Positions 7,151 through 14,456 of a stretch of DNA of 14,511 nucleotides are shown here, in pieces. The position numbers and the translations under genes are program-made. Source of the stretch: Candidatus Zipacnadia bacterium (lineage in GTDB: Bacteria; Armatimonadota; UBA5377; JALGUK01); assembly GCA_029820875.1 (NCBI GenBank), contig JALGUK010000108.1, positions 1-14,511 of the forward strand. The letters run 5' to 3'. The first letter of the stretch is position 1, and each line of letters opens with the position of its first letter. Under the pieces are notes generated by a model. That model was not told where the DNA came from. It saw only the letters and a list, made by a program, of their open reading frames with translations, and did not search any database.

Positions 7151-8818
7151 CTACAGGCCGGCCGTCGTGAAGTTCACGTGATTACTGTATGCGAAGGCCC
7201 AGTTGGTGGCATCAATGGCGTGTACTTCCCACCAATGCGCCCTTCCGGGCGATAGACTGGACACCTCCGCCCAGCCCGCAAGGACCCCGGGGCCGGATGT
7301 CTGTCCATAGGGAATGCTGGTGACGCTCGAGGAAACCCCAACCGTATAAACCGTGTGGTCAAGGACCTTGTCATCGACGCCGATGCCGTAAGCAACCGCG
7401 CCGGGCACGGCCGTCCATGACAGCGTCGGGGTGGTTGATACGTTCGTCTGACCCTCGGATGGTGTAAGCCCAGTCACGCCGCCCCAAGCGACACGCGACG
7501 GATCGGCGAAGATAAGCTGCGACGGGGGACTCTCGCCGGCTGTGTTCTCCGCTGTTATGTAGAAATACGTCAGAGAGCTCACCGTCTGCCTGAAATCGGC
7601 CCAGATATGGAATAACTGGTCGCTGGTGATCTGCGCTACTTTCGTGAAGTTGTTCCCGTCCGAACTGCTGTACAAGTTGAAGGCCGTAGCGCCAGCCGAT
7701 GCCTTACAGATTAACTCAACTTGGTTTGGACTCGCCGGGTCGCTCACCCACCCGCAGGGCAAAATCGGCGCCTCCGGCCTTCCGGAGACAACGCGGTAGA
7801 GGGTATAGAGCACGGTGTGGCTGTCTTCAACCGTCGTGAGCGTCAGGACATCGCCGCTCAAAGCGTAGGTGCCCGTGCCCGTCTCGCCAACCGCTGCAGG
7901 ATCCGACGAATCAGTGGATGTCCAGGTAAAGTCGTTGCCCACGAAACTGATCGTGCCCTCGACCCAGAAGTTCACCCCACCCTGCGCGTCCTGTTCCTCG
8001 GAACGTATTGTCCCGTTAGCATTCAGTGTCATAATCTCTCTTACGGTGTCTGTGGACCAGTTATGTACCGTAGCCACAGGAACAGGGTTACCATCCACTG
8101 TAGCACGCGCATACTGCCAGGTGCCGACGGCCTCCGCGGGAATTGCGCTTTCGACCGTAACGCTCGCCTGGCCGTATTGCTCGCCCACTATCGCCACAAC
8201 ATGGCCGGTGCCTGCCGTCGTCGCGGTGAAGAGGCCGTTCTCGTTCACGGTCCCTATATTACCACCCACAACAGCCCAGGTCGGCGTCACCTGCATCTCT
8301 CGCTCCTGCGTATCGAGCACCGTCGCCGTGAATGACTGTTCATCTCCAACCGAAAGCGTTGCGCTGGTCGGATCCACGATGACCGACGCGACCGATACGG
8401 TGGTCGGCAGCAGGGTCACGCGGATGTCAACTTCGCCTGCATCAGGTGCCCTAACGGCGAACTGAATCGGGTTGAAGTTCGAGCCTTCCGGCGGCTCCAC
8501 TACTATCGCCGCCGACCCGCCCGGTACATTGGTCAACGTGTACCTGCCTTGTGCATCTGTCCGATCATAGCTGATGACCTGAGGGGGCAGCGCCCTTGAT
8601 GAAGGAGCCGCCAACGGAACGTACACGTAGGCATCTGCGACAGGCGTCGCCACGTCCGTCGCGTCAACCACCTGCCCCGTGATGGTGGTCTGGCCGCCCC
8701 CGATCGCCTGTGTCGGCCCGCCGCCTCCACGACCACAACCAGCGAGTAGCAGAGCAACCAATAGGCAGAAGGGACAAATAGACAGAAGCCACCGTGTGCG
8801 ATAACCACTCCGTATCAT
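7151..8818 (-). CDS. Multidomain surface lipoprotein (carboxypeptidase-regulatory-like, Ig-like, Fn3)
   Basis: A 555-residue exported lipoprotein. The signal sequence ends in a lipobox LLAGC with the lipidated Cys28, followed by a glycine-rich tether. Domains in order: a carboxypeptidase-regulatory-like fold at about 44-115 (TITGQVVDATD, DAQGRYTLTNVPGG); a bacterial Ig-like group 2 domain at about 140-225 (PTSATLSVGDEQSFTATV, NENGLFTATTAGT); a lipocalin-like region at about 228-345 (GTWQYARATVDG, MTLNANGTI, GTYALSGDVLTLTT); then two fibronectin-III-like modules to the end, the second starting near LTPSEGQTNVSTTPTLSW. There is no enzymatic motif, so an adhesive or binding role in the envelope is likely. 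The ATG at 8816-8818 follows an AAAGG ribosome site. No clear promoter is seen in the 111 bases upstream, so it may be co-transcribed with the zinc-ribbon gene. Confidence 0.85.
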   Translation of the reverse strand: MIRSGYRTRWLLSICPFCLLVALLLAGCGRGGGGPTQAIGGGQTTITGQVVDATDVATPVADAYVYVPLAAPSSRALPPQVISYDRTDAQGRYTLTNVPGGSAAIVVEPPEGSNFNPIQFAVRAPDAGEVDIRVTLLPTTVSVASVIVDPTSATLSVGDEQSFTATVLDTQEREMQVTPTWAVVGGNIGTVNENGLFTATTAGTGHVVAIVGEQYGQASVTVESAIPAEAVGTWQYARATVDGNPVPVATVHNWSTDTVREIMTLNANGTIRSEEQDAQGGVNFWVEGTISFVGNDFTWTSTDSSDPAAVGETGTGTYALSGDVLTLTTVEDSHTVLYTLYRVVSGRPEAPILPCGWVSDPASPNQVELICKASAGATAFNLYSSSDGNNFTKVAQITSDQLFHIWADFRQTVSSLTYFYITAENTAGESPPSQLIFADPSRVAWGGVTGLTPSEGQTNVSTTPTLSWTAVPGAVAYGIGVDDKVLDHTVYTVGVSSSVTSIPYGQTSGPGVLAGWAEVSSLSPGRAHWWEVHAIDATNWAFAYSNHVNFTTAGL

Positions 8819-8929
8819 CTTTACCTTTTCCCTTTGTGAATTCAGACCACTGGGGTATTGCCCAATCCTTCACCTTCTGTCCGGTGGACAACTCACCTCT
8901 CTTTTCTTTAGGACACAGGTGCCGGTCTG

Positions 8930-9512
8930 TCACATCGCGCTCACGACCAACATATCATCGCTTTGCAATACGCTTCCCGTATACAACGTGAAATGATACT
9001 TGCGGAAGCCCTGTCTCTTGGGCACAACCCTCAGCACAATCCACACGGCCTCTGAGGTGTCCACACCGTAGTATTCGAGGTAGCGGCCGGTGTCCATGCC
9101 GGTACCCATGGTTATGCGTGCAGGCCTGGGCGTTATGTCCACCATTTGGAACAGGTCGAAGAACTTGTTCGGTATCCGCACGGCGAAGTTCTCGCGCCCC
9201 GCCTTCGGGCGCGGGTTGAGAATCTCAATGCGGATGGACGTCGGCTCTCCGGTCATGACGCTCTCGGGGGCGGAGACGCGGATCTGGAGGTTCGGGCGAC
9301 GTGAAAGGTACGAGTTGCGAAGCTCCACGCCCGTCCCGATTAGCAACAATCCGAGAATAACAAGGGGGATGGGTGCATTCCCATGTAGCCTCCTGCAGGT
9401 ACTTGCAATTGCGGCACTTAAGCAGAAATGCACCGCACTTCCGACAGAAGGGGAACCGGAAGCTTTCGGTCTTGGTGATGGTGCCGCATTCGGGGCATTT
9501 GTACTCGGCCAT
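8930..9512 (-). CDS. Zinc-ribbon / single-helix membrane protein with Ig-like ectodomain (frameshifted)
   Basis: The gene reads from an ATG at 9510-9512, six bases after an AGGTGA ribosome site. Residues 1-49 form a cysteine-rich ribbon with three CxxC pairs (Cys6/9, 23/26, 33/36) and Cys46, likely binding zinc in the cytoplasm. The next residues lie one frame over: a hydrophobic helix (LVILGLLLIGTGV), then about 125 residues of beta-rich sequence resembling Ig-fold or CARDB-like domains (RIEILNPRPK, WIVLRVVPKRQG), ending at TGA (8930-8932). The two parts join exactly if the run of five C on the minus strand (plus-strand G run 9364-9368) is read as four. A consensus promoter lies upstream at 9594-9623. 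As written, translation from the true start would continue in the wrong frame to about 9225. The role is unknown. Confidence 0.75.
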
Positions 9513-9593
9513 CCGCCATCACCTGCTCGATGAGATGCATGGTATCTCAAAGATGTCGGCAATATCTGGGCGGCGCGCAACGTTGTCAAAGTC

Positions 9594-9623
9594 ATTATAC
9601 GCGCCGCGCGTGAGGATTGTCAA
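9594..9623 (-). promoter_or_regulatory. Consensus sigma-70 promoter of the zinc-ribbon gene
   Basis: On the minus strand, TTGACA (9623 down to 9618) and TATAAT (9599 down to 9594) are both perfect and separated by 18 bases. Transcription would start near 9587, giving a leader of about 75 nt before the ATG at 9512. Confidence 0.85.
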
Positions 9624-9638
9624 TACAGCAGCCATCAC

Positions 9639-9656
9639 GGGCGGTGTAAACTGCCC
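9639..9656. promoter_or_regulatory. Imperfect palindrome between divergent promoters, possible operator
   Basis: GGGCGGTGTAAACTGCCC is an 18-base imperfect inverted repeat (GGGC/GCCC arms, with GT/AC inside). It lies between the two outward-facing -35 boxes, where a regulator could control both units. No bound protein can be named. Confidence 0.3.
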
Positions 9657-9672
9657 TTCCTTAGGTTATCAC

Positions 9673-9701
9673 TTGACACCGTGTAAGCGCCAAGGTATAA
9701 T
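9673..9701 (+). promoter_or_regulatory. Consensus sigma-70 promoter of the LapA/LppM-like pair
   Basis: TTGACA (9673-9678) and TATAAT (9696-9701) are both perfect matches with the optimal 17-base spacer. The predicted start near 9708 leaves a short leader of about 43 nt to the ATG at 9751. Expression should be strong unless repressed. Confidence 0.9.
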
Positions 9702-9750
9702 CCAGTCGTTCTGGCTCTCGGAGCAAGCTCCGCGTGAAGGGGGACGGCCG

Positions 9751-10143
9751 ATGAACGATGATTTTCTCCCCGACGACATCCTAACTGACGAGATCGAGGA
9801 ACCGAAGCAGGACAGTGAACCGGAACCCGAGACCGAGACACAAGAGGGCCGACCAGGATGGCTCCGTTCCAGGCTGGCGGCTGTCCGGGACTGGGCAACG
9901 TGGGATAAGCTGATTGCCATCGGCGTGGTCATCCTGGTACTGCACTTCCTGTGGTACAACCGCGACCCGATGACGATCGATTTTTGGGGCTGGACTGTGA
10001 CCGCACCCAAAATACTCGGGCTTATCATCGTGTTTCTGTTAGGCATTGTAGTCGGCATCAAGTGGCAACAGGGATGGCTTGCAGGCAAAGGCGTTGTGGA
10101 CGCGTTGCGGAAGCGCAATGAGAAGGGGGACGAGGAGAAGTGA
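9751..10143 (+). CDS. LapA-domain (DUF1049-like) two-helix membrane protein
   Basis: A 130-residue protein. Residues 1-35 are very acidic and cytoplasmic in appearance. Transmembrane helix 1 is at about 53-69 and helix 2 at about 86-104. The segment between them (NRDPMTIDFWGWTVTAPKILGL) matches the short-loop pattern of LapA/DUF1049 proteins, which in proteobacteria act in envelope and lipopolysaccharide assembly. The C-terminus is short and charged. The ATG at 9751 is chosen because GAAGGGGGA lies six bases before it and the consensus promoter ends just upstream; the frame extends farther upstream but without family-like sequence. Its stop overlaps the next gene's GTG by four bases, showing translational coupling. 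The family's role outside proteobacteria is uncertain. Confidence 0.82.
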   Translation: MNDDFLPDDILTDEIEEPKQDSEPEPETETQEGRPGWLRSRLAAVRDWATWDKLIAIGVVILVLHFLWYNRDPMTIDFWGWTVTAPKILGLIIVFLLGIVVGIKWQQGWLAGKGVVDALRKRNEKGDEEK

Positions 10144-10820
10144 AACTTCGGCGCAGCCTCACGCCGCGGGCCGGCCTTCTTGCCGCGATTCCGTTTCTCG
10201 CCGCGGTTGCAAGTGACCAGGTTGCCGTTCAGACGATAATCTATCCCCAGGGCACGGGCGTTCGGCGCGTAGTGGTCAATGTGGACACACGGCGTATCAA
10301 GCCCGTAGCAAACGATCTGAGGGTGGTCTACCCAAGTTGGCGGCATTGGAAGTCCGGGCGGACGCTGCTCGAGGCGGAAAAAATCATTGATCCTCCCAAC
10401 GCACTTGATGGAGTGACCGTCAAAGTCATCGGCAGTCCCTTCTCCTTCACGCGCGAATACGTTTTCGAGGAAAAGATTACCGTTGCAGACTCTCTGAGCA
10501 CGGACAAGGACCAGAAAATCCGGGAGCAAGTCCCCGTGGCATACACGGTGACGATGCCCGCGCCGGTAACCGAAGCGCCCGGGGCGCAGATCGAGGGCCG
10601 CACCGCCACTTTCAAGCTCACCCTAAGCGACGACGGGAAGACGATTACGGTCAAGGCGCGAGGAATACGGTTCATCGGGTGGGCTTTCTTACTCTACGCT
10701 GTTTTGGTCGTGTTTGTGGGGCTGCTCAACCTGTTCATCCCCCCGCGAGAGCGGCGTATACAGACAAAGACCGAAGCCGCAGAGAACTCGGAGCCGTCTG
10801 AAGCCGACAGCGAAAAGTAG
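10140..10820 (+). CDS. Membrane-anchored exported protein, possibly LppM-like
   Basis: A 226-residue protein with an N-terminal hydrophobic segment (about 11-25) acting as signal or anchor, a beta-rich ectodomain (about 28-175), one transmembrane helix (about 178-200) and a charged, glutamate-rich cytoplasmic tail. The VPVAYTVTMPAPVTEAPGAQ region followed by GRTATFKLTL recalls LppM/DUF3153-type ectodomains (lPG-v--NG--dG-t--W), but the match is from memory and loose. It starts at GTG 10140, overlapping the stop of the LapA-like gene as GTGA, with GGGGGA and GAGGAG as ribosome sites. The two proteins are thus made together and may form a complex. Confidence 0.72.
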   Translation: MKLRRSLTPRAGLLAAIPFLAAVASDQVAVQTIIYPQGTGVRRVVVNVDTRRIKPVANDLRVVYPSWRHWKSGRTLLEAEKIIDPPNALDGVTVKVIGSPFSFTREYVFEEKITVADSLSTDKDQKIREQVPVAYTVTMPAPVTEAPGAQIEGRTATFKLTLSDDGKTITVKARGIRFIGWAFLLYAVLVVFVGLLNLFIPPRERRIQTKTEAAENSEPSEADSEK

Positions 10821-10939
10821 CGCTCTATCATGGGGGCGTTACACACGTGGCCGATTATTAGCGGGGCGTTCTGCCTCTATGTCCCGACACGAAGCTCCGG
10901 CGAAAAGTTTGTAAAATTGACTTTTTGCTGGAGGATATG

Positions 10940-10968
10940 TTGACACTGATGCAGAAAACTCGTATACT
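10940..10968 (+). promoter_or_regulatory. Sigma-70-type promoter of the prepilin gene
   Basis: A perfect TTGACA (10940-10945) and TATACT (10963-10968; five of six) are separated by 17 bases. The predicted start near 10975 gives a leader of about 100 nt. Confidence 0.85.
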
Positions 10969-10971
10969 GGT

Positions 10972-11040
10972 GCCCAGTTAATGAGTCTGACGGGCTTCGT
11001 CGGCGGTTAGTAGCAGACGGGCACGGTGTTGAGACACCGC
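10972..11040 (+). promoter_or_regulatory. Folded 5' leader of the prepilin gene
   Basis: GCCC (10972-10975) and GTCTG (10985-10989) can pair with GGGC (11019-11022) and CAGAC (11014-11018), enclosing a GACG/CGTC hairpin (10989-11001, sharing one base with the outer stem). A second hairpin CGGTGT/ACACCG (11024-11039) with a TGAG loop follows. Translation begins about 38 bases later. The outer stem may partly precede the transcription start. Not matched to any known riboswitch. Confidence 0.35.
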
Positions 11041-11077
11041 AGTTGCACACGATCCTTTTCACAGGAGTTGGTGCAGG

Positions 11078-11794
11078 ATGCGGAGGATGCAACAGAGAGT
11101 CGGGTTTACGCTTATCGAGTTGCTGGTGGTCATTGCTATCATTTCCATCCTCATTGGCCTAATCTTCCCTGTCTTCACGAGGGCAAGAAATAAGGCCATG
11201 GAGGGCGCTTGCCAGTCGAATTTGAAGCAAATCGGTGTGGCCCTCCGGATGTATATTAATGACCACGATGGCAGGCTCCTGACAGCGGCAGTAAACGGCG
11301 GCACCTACAGCCACGATGCGCGGACAATTGAGGCGATGCGAATCCTTGAACAAACTGCGGATGCCGAGGCATGGCACTGGGGATGGCCGACACTATTGTT
11401 CGAGTATACAAAGAACTATGGGATATGCTTCTGCCCTGCCGACGGCACGGCGCCCACACTTACCGAAGTCAACTACTATCCGCGGGGCGTGACACCATCC
11501 TACTTCTACCGCCATGCCGTTGATTTCAGCGCGCTGAACGGCCGGACCGACAGTGACTCATGCCGACCTCCGGACCAGTTCGTATTCTTTGAGAGATTCG
11601 ACTGGCACCACAACAAGGTCGGATTGTGGTCGCCAGCCCCGCAGGTCAAAATGAATGTCTGCTACCTCGACGGGCACGTCAAGGCCTACCAGGCCCGGGA
11701 GACAGTATACGGGTCTGGGATGTTCGATCCCTACTGGTTCAACACCGTGCACTCATGGGACATAGCATTAGGCTGGGACACCCCGGGTGGCTAA
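11078..11794 (+). CDS. DUF1559-type prepilin-like protein
   Basis: A 238-residue type IV pilin-like or type II secretion pseudopilin-like protein. The short basic leader ends at Gly9 and is followed by the classical FTLIELLVVIAII helix with Glu14 at position +5, so a prepilin peptidase should cleave between Gly9 and Phe10. After FPVFTRARNKAMEGACQSNLKQIG comes a globular part with many tyrosines and tryptophans and the C-terminal CYLDGHVKAY motif typical of this family. The start is the ATG at 11078 with AGGAG ten bases upstream; a second ATG at 11087 is also possible. It has its own promoter and terminator, so it can be a single-gene unit. Such proteins are highly multiplied in Armatimonadota and Planctomycetota; whether they form fibres is not known. 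Confidence 0.9.
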   Translation: MRRMQQRVGFTLIELLVVIAIISILIGLIFPVFTRARNKAMEGACQSNLKQIGVALRMYINDHDGRLLTAAVNGGTYSHDARTIEAMRILEQTADAEAWHWGWPTLLFEYTKNYGICFCPADGTAPTLTEVNYYPRGVTPSYFYRHAVDFSALNGRTDSDSCRPPDQFVFFERFDWHHNKVGLWSPAPQVKMNVCYLDGHVKAYQARETVYGSGMFDPYWFNTVHSWDIALGWDTPGG

Positions 11795-11855
11795 GTAAGA
11801 TTGCTTTTGGGATTTTGCAGCGGGGGCAGACGTGCTTGCATAGATAAATGCGATC

Positions 11856-11888
11856 GGACGCTGGCGTGAATGCCGGCGTCCTTTTCTT
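11856..11888 (+). terminator. Intrinsic terminator after the prepilin gene
   Basis: GGACGCTGGC (11856-11865) pairs with GCCGGCGTCC (11872-11881) with one T-G wobble, a six-base loop and the tail TTTTCTT. This is a textbook intrinsic terminator about 60 bases after the prepilin stop. Only 32 bases separate it from the next start codon, too few for a separate standard promoter, so the sialidase-like gene may depend on read-through. Confidence 0.88.
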
Positions 11889-11920
11889 AGGGGTTCTACA
11901 ACAAGCAGAAGGGACGCAAA

Positions 11921-13324
11921 GTGAGATACTGGATGAGCAGTGTAACTCTTGGTGTGACAATGTTCGCCGGCCTCTACGCAGTTGCAGCGGCGCCGATACC
12001 CCCATCCGAGGTGAACTTCCGCCACGTCACCATTTTTAAGGCTCCTCCGGGCCGGTCGGCGATGTACCCGAGCCTCGTAGACCTCCGAAACGGGGGCCTG
12101 CTGTGCGCCTTTCGGGCAAGCACACTCGACGACGGCAATCCCTGGACCAATCTTGACGACGAAATCGTGTGTATCCGGTCAGAGGACGGCGGCAATACCT
12201 GGGCTCCGCAAACGCTTACCCATATCTATCACGACGACCGGATGCATGACTATATCAACGTCGCGGCGACACCCCTTCTGCGGGATGGACGCGTGCTGCT
12301 GACGTTCTACCAGGTTACTCCCGACCACGACGAGGGCGACCCGAGCACTTGGCATGCCAAAGTCCGTCTGACTCGCTCTGCGGACGGCGGAAGAAGCTGG
12401 TCCGAGCCGACGGTGCTTGACACTCCTATCATGAGTCCCGCTTCCTTCGGCGGAATCATCCGCCTGCAGGACGGCGACCTGCTGATTTCTCATTACGGTA
12501 TCGGGAACCGCGACAAACCCGATGTTACACCAGGGCTGTCCGCCCCCGCAGTAATGCGTTCAAGTGACGAGGGAGAGACCTGGCGCGATTTCGCATACGT
12601 TGCGTATGAGCAGGACCTGGAAAAAGGCAGCGGTATCCGCGGAATCAATGAGACGGACATTACGCAACTCGGGGATGGGCGTCTGCTCGCCATGTCACGA
12701 ACATACAAGCACAATTTCCCCCTTTACCGCTCCATCTCGACGGACAACGGCCGCACCTGGACCTTCGGGCCGACGAAACTGCATGGTTTATGCCCTGCAG
12801 TACAATGGGTCCCGCAAGGGCCGGCCGGCGGCACCACGATTTTGGCCTACCACGACCGGTACCTTGACCACAAGAGCCGTGGGGGAATCTACATCGCCTT
12901 CACACACGACGCAGGCGAGACCTGGGGCTACCAGACCTGGATAGCCCCAGGTGCTTACCCGTGCTTGTTACAGCTTGAGTCCGGGGACATCTTCCTTGCC
13001 TATTACAAGAGCGCGCGGGAGCTGCAGGGCACATTTTTCAGGGTCCCGTTCCCGACCGGTATACACGCGCGGGTTACAGACAGGGGCGTCCAGCTCGTGT
13101 GGGACCGTATCAGGGGCGATAACTACACCTATCGCATCCATCGCGGACTTACACCGGGGTTTGAGCCGTCGGCGGCAAATACCATCGCCCGGCGCCGCCG
13201 CGCACACTTTTACCGCGACACGGCAGTGGAGGCGGGCAGGACATACCACTACATCGTGACGGCCTGGGATGGCAAAGACAAGCGGATGGGAGAGTCCTGG
13301 GAGGTCGCCGTGGAAGTCCGCTGA
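11921..13324 (+). CDS. Secreted Asp-box (BNR) sialidase-like protein with C-terminal Fn3 domain
   Basis: A 467-residue exported protein. The signal peptide (about 1-24) ends in AVAA before APIPP. Five Asp-box motifs mark the blades of a six-bladed propeller: SEDGGNTW (87-94), SADGGRSW (153-160), SSDEGETW (214-221), STDNGRTW (273-280) and THDAGETW (328-335). A fibronectin-III-like module covers about 382-467. Exo-sialidases of this fold usually carry an F/Y-R-I-P motif near the start of the propeller; here the equivalent region reads KAPPGRSAMYPSL, so true sialidase activity is doubtful and another glycan or surface ligand is possible. The GTG at 11921 is chosen for the AGAAGGGA ribosome site; an in-frame ATG at 11933 is the alternative. 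It follows the prepilin terminator directly. Confidence 0.87.
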   Translation: MRYWMSSVTLGVTMFAGLYAVAAAPIPPSEVNFRHVTIFKAPPGRSAMYPSLVDLRNGGLLCAFRASTLDDGNPWTNLDDEIVCIRSEDGGNTWAPQTLTHIYHDDRMHDYINVAATPLLRDGRVLLTFYQVTPDHDEGDPSTWHAKVRLTRSADGGRSWSEPTVLDTPIMSPASFGGIIRLQDGDLLISHYGIGNRDKPDVTPGLSAPAVMRSSDEGETWRDFAYVAYEQDLEKGSGIRGINETDITQLGDGRLLAMSRTYKHNFPLYRSISTDNGRTWTFGPTKLHGLCPAVQWVPQGPAGGTTILAYHDRYLDHKSRGGIYIAFTHDAGETWGYQTWIAPGAYPCLLQLESGDIFLAYYKSARELQGTFFRVPFPTGIHARVTDRGVQLVWDRIRGDNYTYRIHRGLTPGFEPSAANTIARRRRAHFYRDTAVEAGRTYHYIVTAWDGKDKRMGESWEVAVEVR

Positions 13325-13417
13325 GTGCGTTCATTCAGCCCTGCGCCGGCCGAACTCCCTCATGTGAGACGCGAAGAAACTGGCCGCGTATCCACGCACT
13401 GAGTGAGCTGGATGCCT

Positions 13418-13972
13418 CTAAAGCACCGCACTTGCGACGACAGCCACCATGACGACGCCGAATGCGAGTTTGAGAAGGGTACCGGCGGCGCGGCCGGCAA
13501 CCGTGGCTCGCATGATTGCCCGTGCCTCCTGGGCGTTTTTCCCTTTGCTGCGCTCCCAGAAGTAAGTTGCACCTCCCGCACCGGCGAAGGCCCCTCCCAG
13601 CGGCCCGAGTACCATCAATACTACCGACCCGACCGGCCCCAGGCTCAGCCCGACAAGGGCAAGAAGATGTGAAAGCTGGGCGCCTAAGAGAGCACCCACA
13701 ATCCCACCGACCAGGCACAGGAGTTGCGCCGTACCCGATGCTCCAGCACGCCGCGCGCCGGCCAGCCCGAGGATATTGTCGGCGGTCTCGGCGAGGATCA
13801 TCAACATGAAAAGAATGACCAGAATCGGCCACGTGAGCTTCTGAAACCCGGTCGCTGCACCGTAGATGAGGGCGTCAAGGAAGATTAAAACCGAGCCCGG
13901 AAGCCCCAACAACATCGTCAGCAGTCCCATGGCCATCACGATAAAGACTACAACCAATCCGACGACGTGCAA
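13418..13972 (-). CDS. DUF456-like polytopic membrane protein
   Basis: About 184 residues, very hydrophobic, with four or five membrane segments and short loops. The N-terminal GLLTMLLGLPGSVLIFLDALIYG and the glycine-rich GPLGGAFAGAGGATYFWERSK followed by A-GRAAGTLLKLAFG match the DUF456 pattern. The function of that family is unknown. The frame stays open to a GTG at 14044, but the best ribosome site (AGGAGGTG, plus-strand 13981-13988) precedes a TTG at 13972, right at the start of the first helix, so I choose that start. A stable hairpin (14002-14024) lies between it and the NlpC/P60 gene upstream. Confidence 0.78.
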   Translation of the reverse strand: MHVVGLVVVFIVMAMGLLTMLLGLPGSVLIFLDALIYGAATGFQKLTWPILVILFMLMILAETADNILGLAGARRAGASGTAQLLCLVGGIVGALLGAQLSHLLALVGLSLGPVGSVVLMVLGPLGGAFAGAGGATYFWERSKGKNAQEARAIMRATVAGRAAGTLLKLAFGVVMVAVVASAVL

Positions 13973-14456
13973 GACAGGCGCACCTCCTGCGGCCAAGCAA
14001 AGACCCCGGCCCTGCGCCGGGGTCACTCCCTCTTCGCCGCGCACCCGCGTAACGGGGCCGGTAGTAATCGCTGTCCAGGTCGCTGATTTTTACCTTGCTC
14101 CGGCTGTTGCTTGCATGAATGAACTTCCCGTTGCCGATGTAAATGCCGACGTGGGAAATGCCGCGGCGATAGGTATTCCTGAAGAACACAACATCTCCGG
14201 GCTTGAGGTTCTCGCGGGAAACCGGCTTCCCCTGGTTGAACAATGCGCGGGAGTCGTGCGAGACACGCACTCCATGCTTTTCCATCACGTGCTGAACGAA
14301 ACCTGAACAGTCAAAACCGCGGTATGGAACTGGCCGTATCAGGGTGGTAAGGAGGCTCATTGCCCGAGGACCTGCTTGCGACTCGCGTCTTGGAGGAATT
14401 CTTCCCCGCCGGAGAGTTGCTTTCTTTGCGCGCGATGCGCTCCTCGCGCGTGTCAA
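13875..14456 (-). CDS. NlpC/P60 cell-wall peptidase domain (frame-disrupted gene)
   Basis: A cysteine peptidase domain that cuts peptidoglycan peptides. In this frame the catalytic Cys50 lies in FDCSGFVQHV, His102 in ISHVGIYIGNGKF and the third polar residue His114 in FIHASN; KPGDVVFF is also present. The domain ends naturally at YAGARR (about residue 141, near 14034). The 50 or so residues after that are an off-frame reading of the hairpin and the DUF456-like gene and are almost surely not native; a TGA at 14023-14025 in another frame is the likely real stop. Residues 1 to about 43 are also off-frame, because an SH3 domain lies upstream in a different frame (see 14311-14511). The native gene therefore runs from beyond 14511 to about 14023. 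Catalytic residues are intact. Confidence 0.82.
   Translation of the reverse strand: MTRARSASRAKKATLRRGRIPPRRESQAGPRAMSLLTTLIRPVPYRGFDCSGFVQHVMEKHGVRVSHDSRALFNQGKPVSRENLKPGDVVFFRNTYRRGISHVGIYIGNGKFIHASNSRSKVKISDLDSDYYRPRYAGARRRGSDPGAGPGSLLGRRRCACLARRRIGCSLYRDGHGTADDVVGASGLGFNLP
14002..14024 (-). terminator. Hairpin / weak terminator after the NlpC/P60 gene
   Basis: GACCCCGGC and GCCGGGGTC form a perfect 9-base stem with a five-base loop. On the minus strand it is followed by TTTGCTT, a poor T tract, so termination would be partial. It lies only about 14 bases before the ribosome site of the DUF456-like gene, which suggests tuning of expression within an operon. Confidence 0.6.

Larger units (their letters stand above)
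10821..11077 (+). other. Intergenic region with the prepilin promoter and leader
   Basis: This gap between two plus-strand genes carries the promoter at 10940-10968 and a folded leader. No terminator hairpin with a T tract is visible after the LppM-like gene, so some read-through into the prepilin gene is possible. Confidence 0.5.

Noticed and set aside
8819..8929. Separate promoter for the lipoprotein gene
   Set aside because: No pair of boxes with proper spacing was seen; co-transcription from the zinc-ribbon promoter is as likely.
9373..9750. Upstream extension of the LapA-like frame to 9373
   Set aside because: It would cover the divergent promoters and run antisense to the zinc-ribbon gene; the ATG at 9751 has an ideal ribosome site.
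9669..10529. Minus-strand open frame of 286 codons
   Set aside because: It is antisense to the LapA-like and LppM-like genes and crosses their consensus promoter.
13325..13417. Bidirectional terminator between the convergent sialidase-like and DUF456-like genes
   Set aside because: The AGTGCG/CGCACT pairing has a loop of about 60 bases and no T tract.
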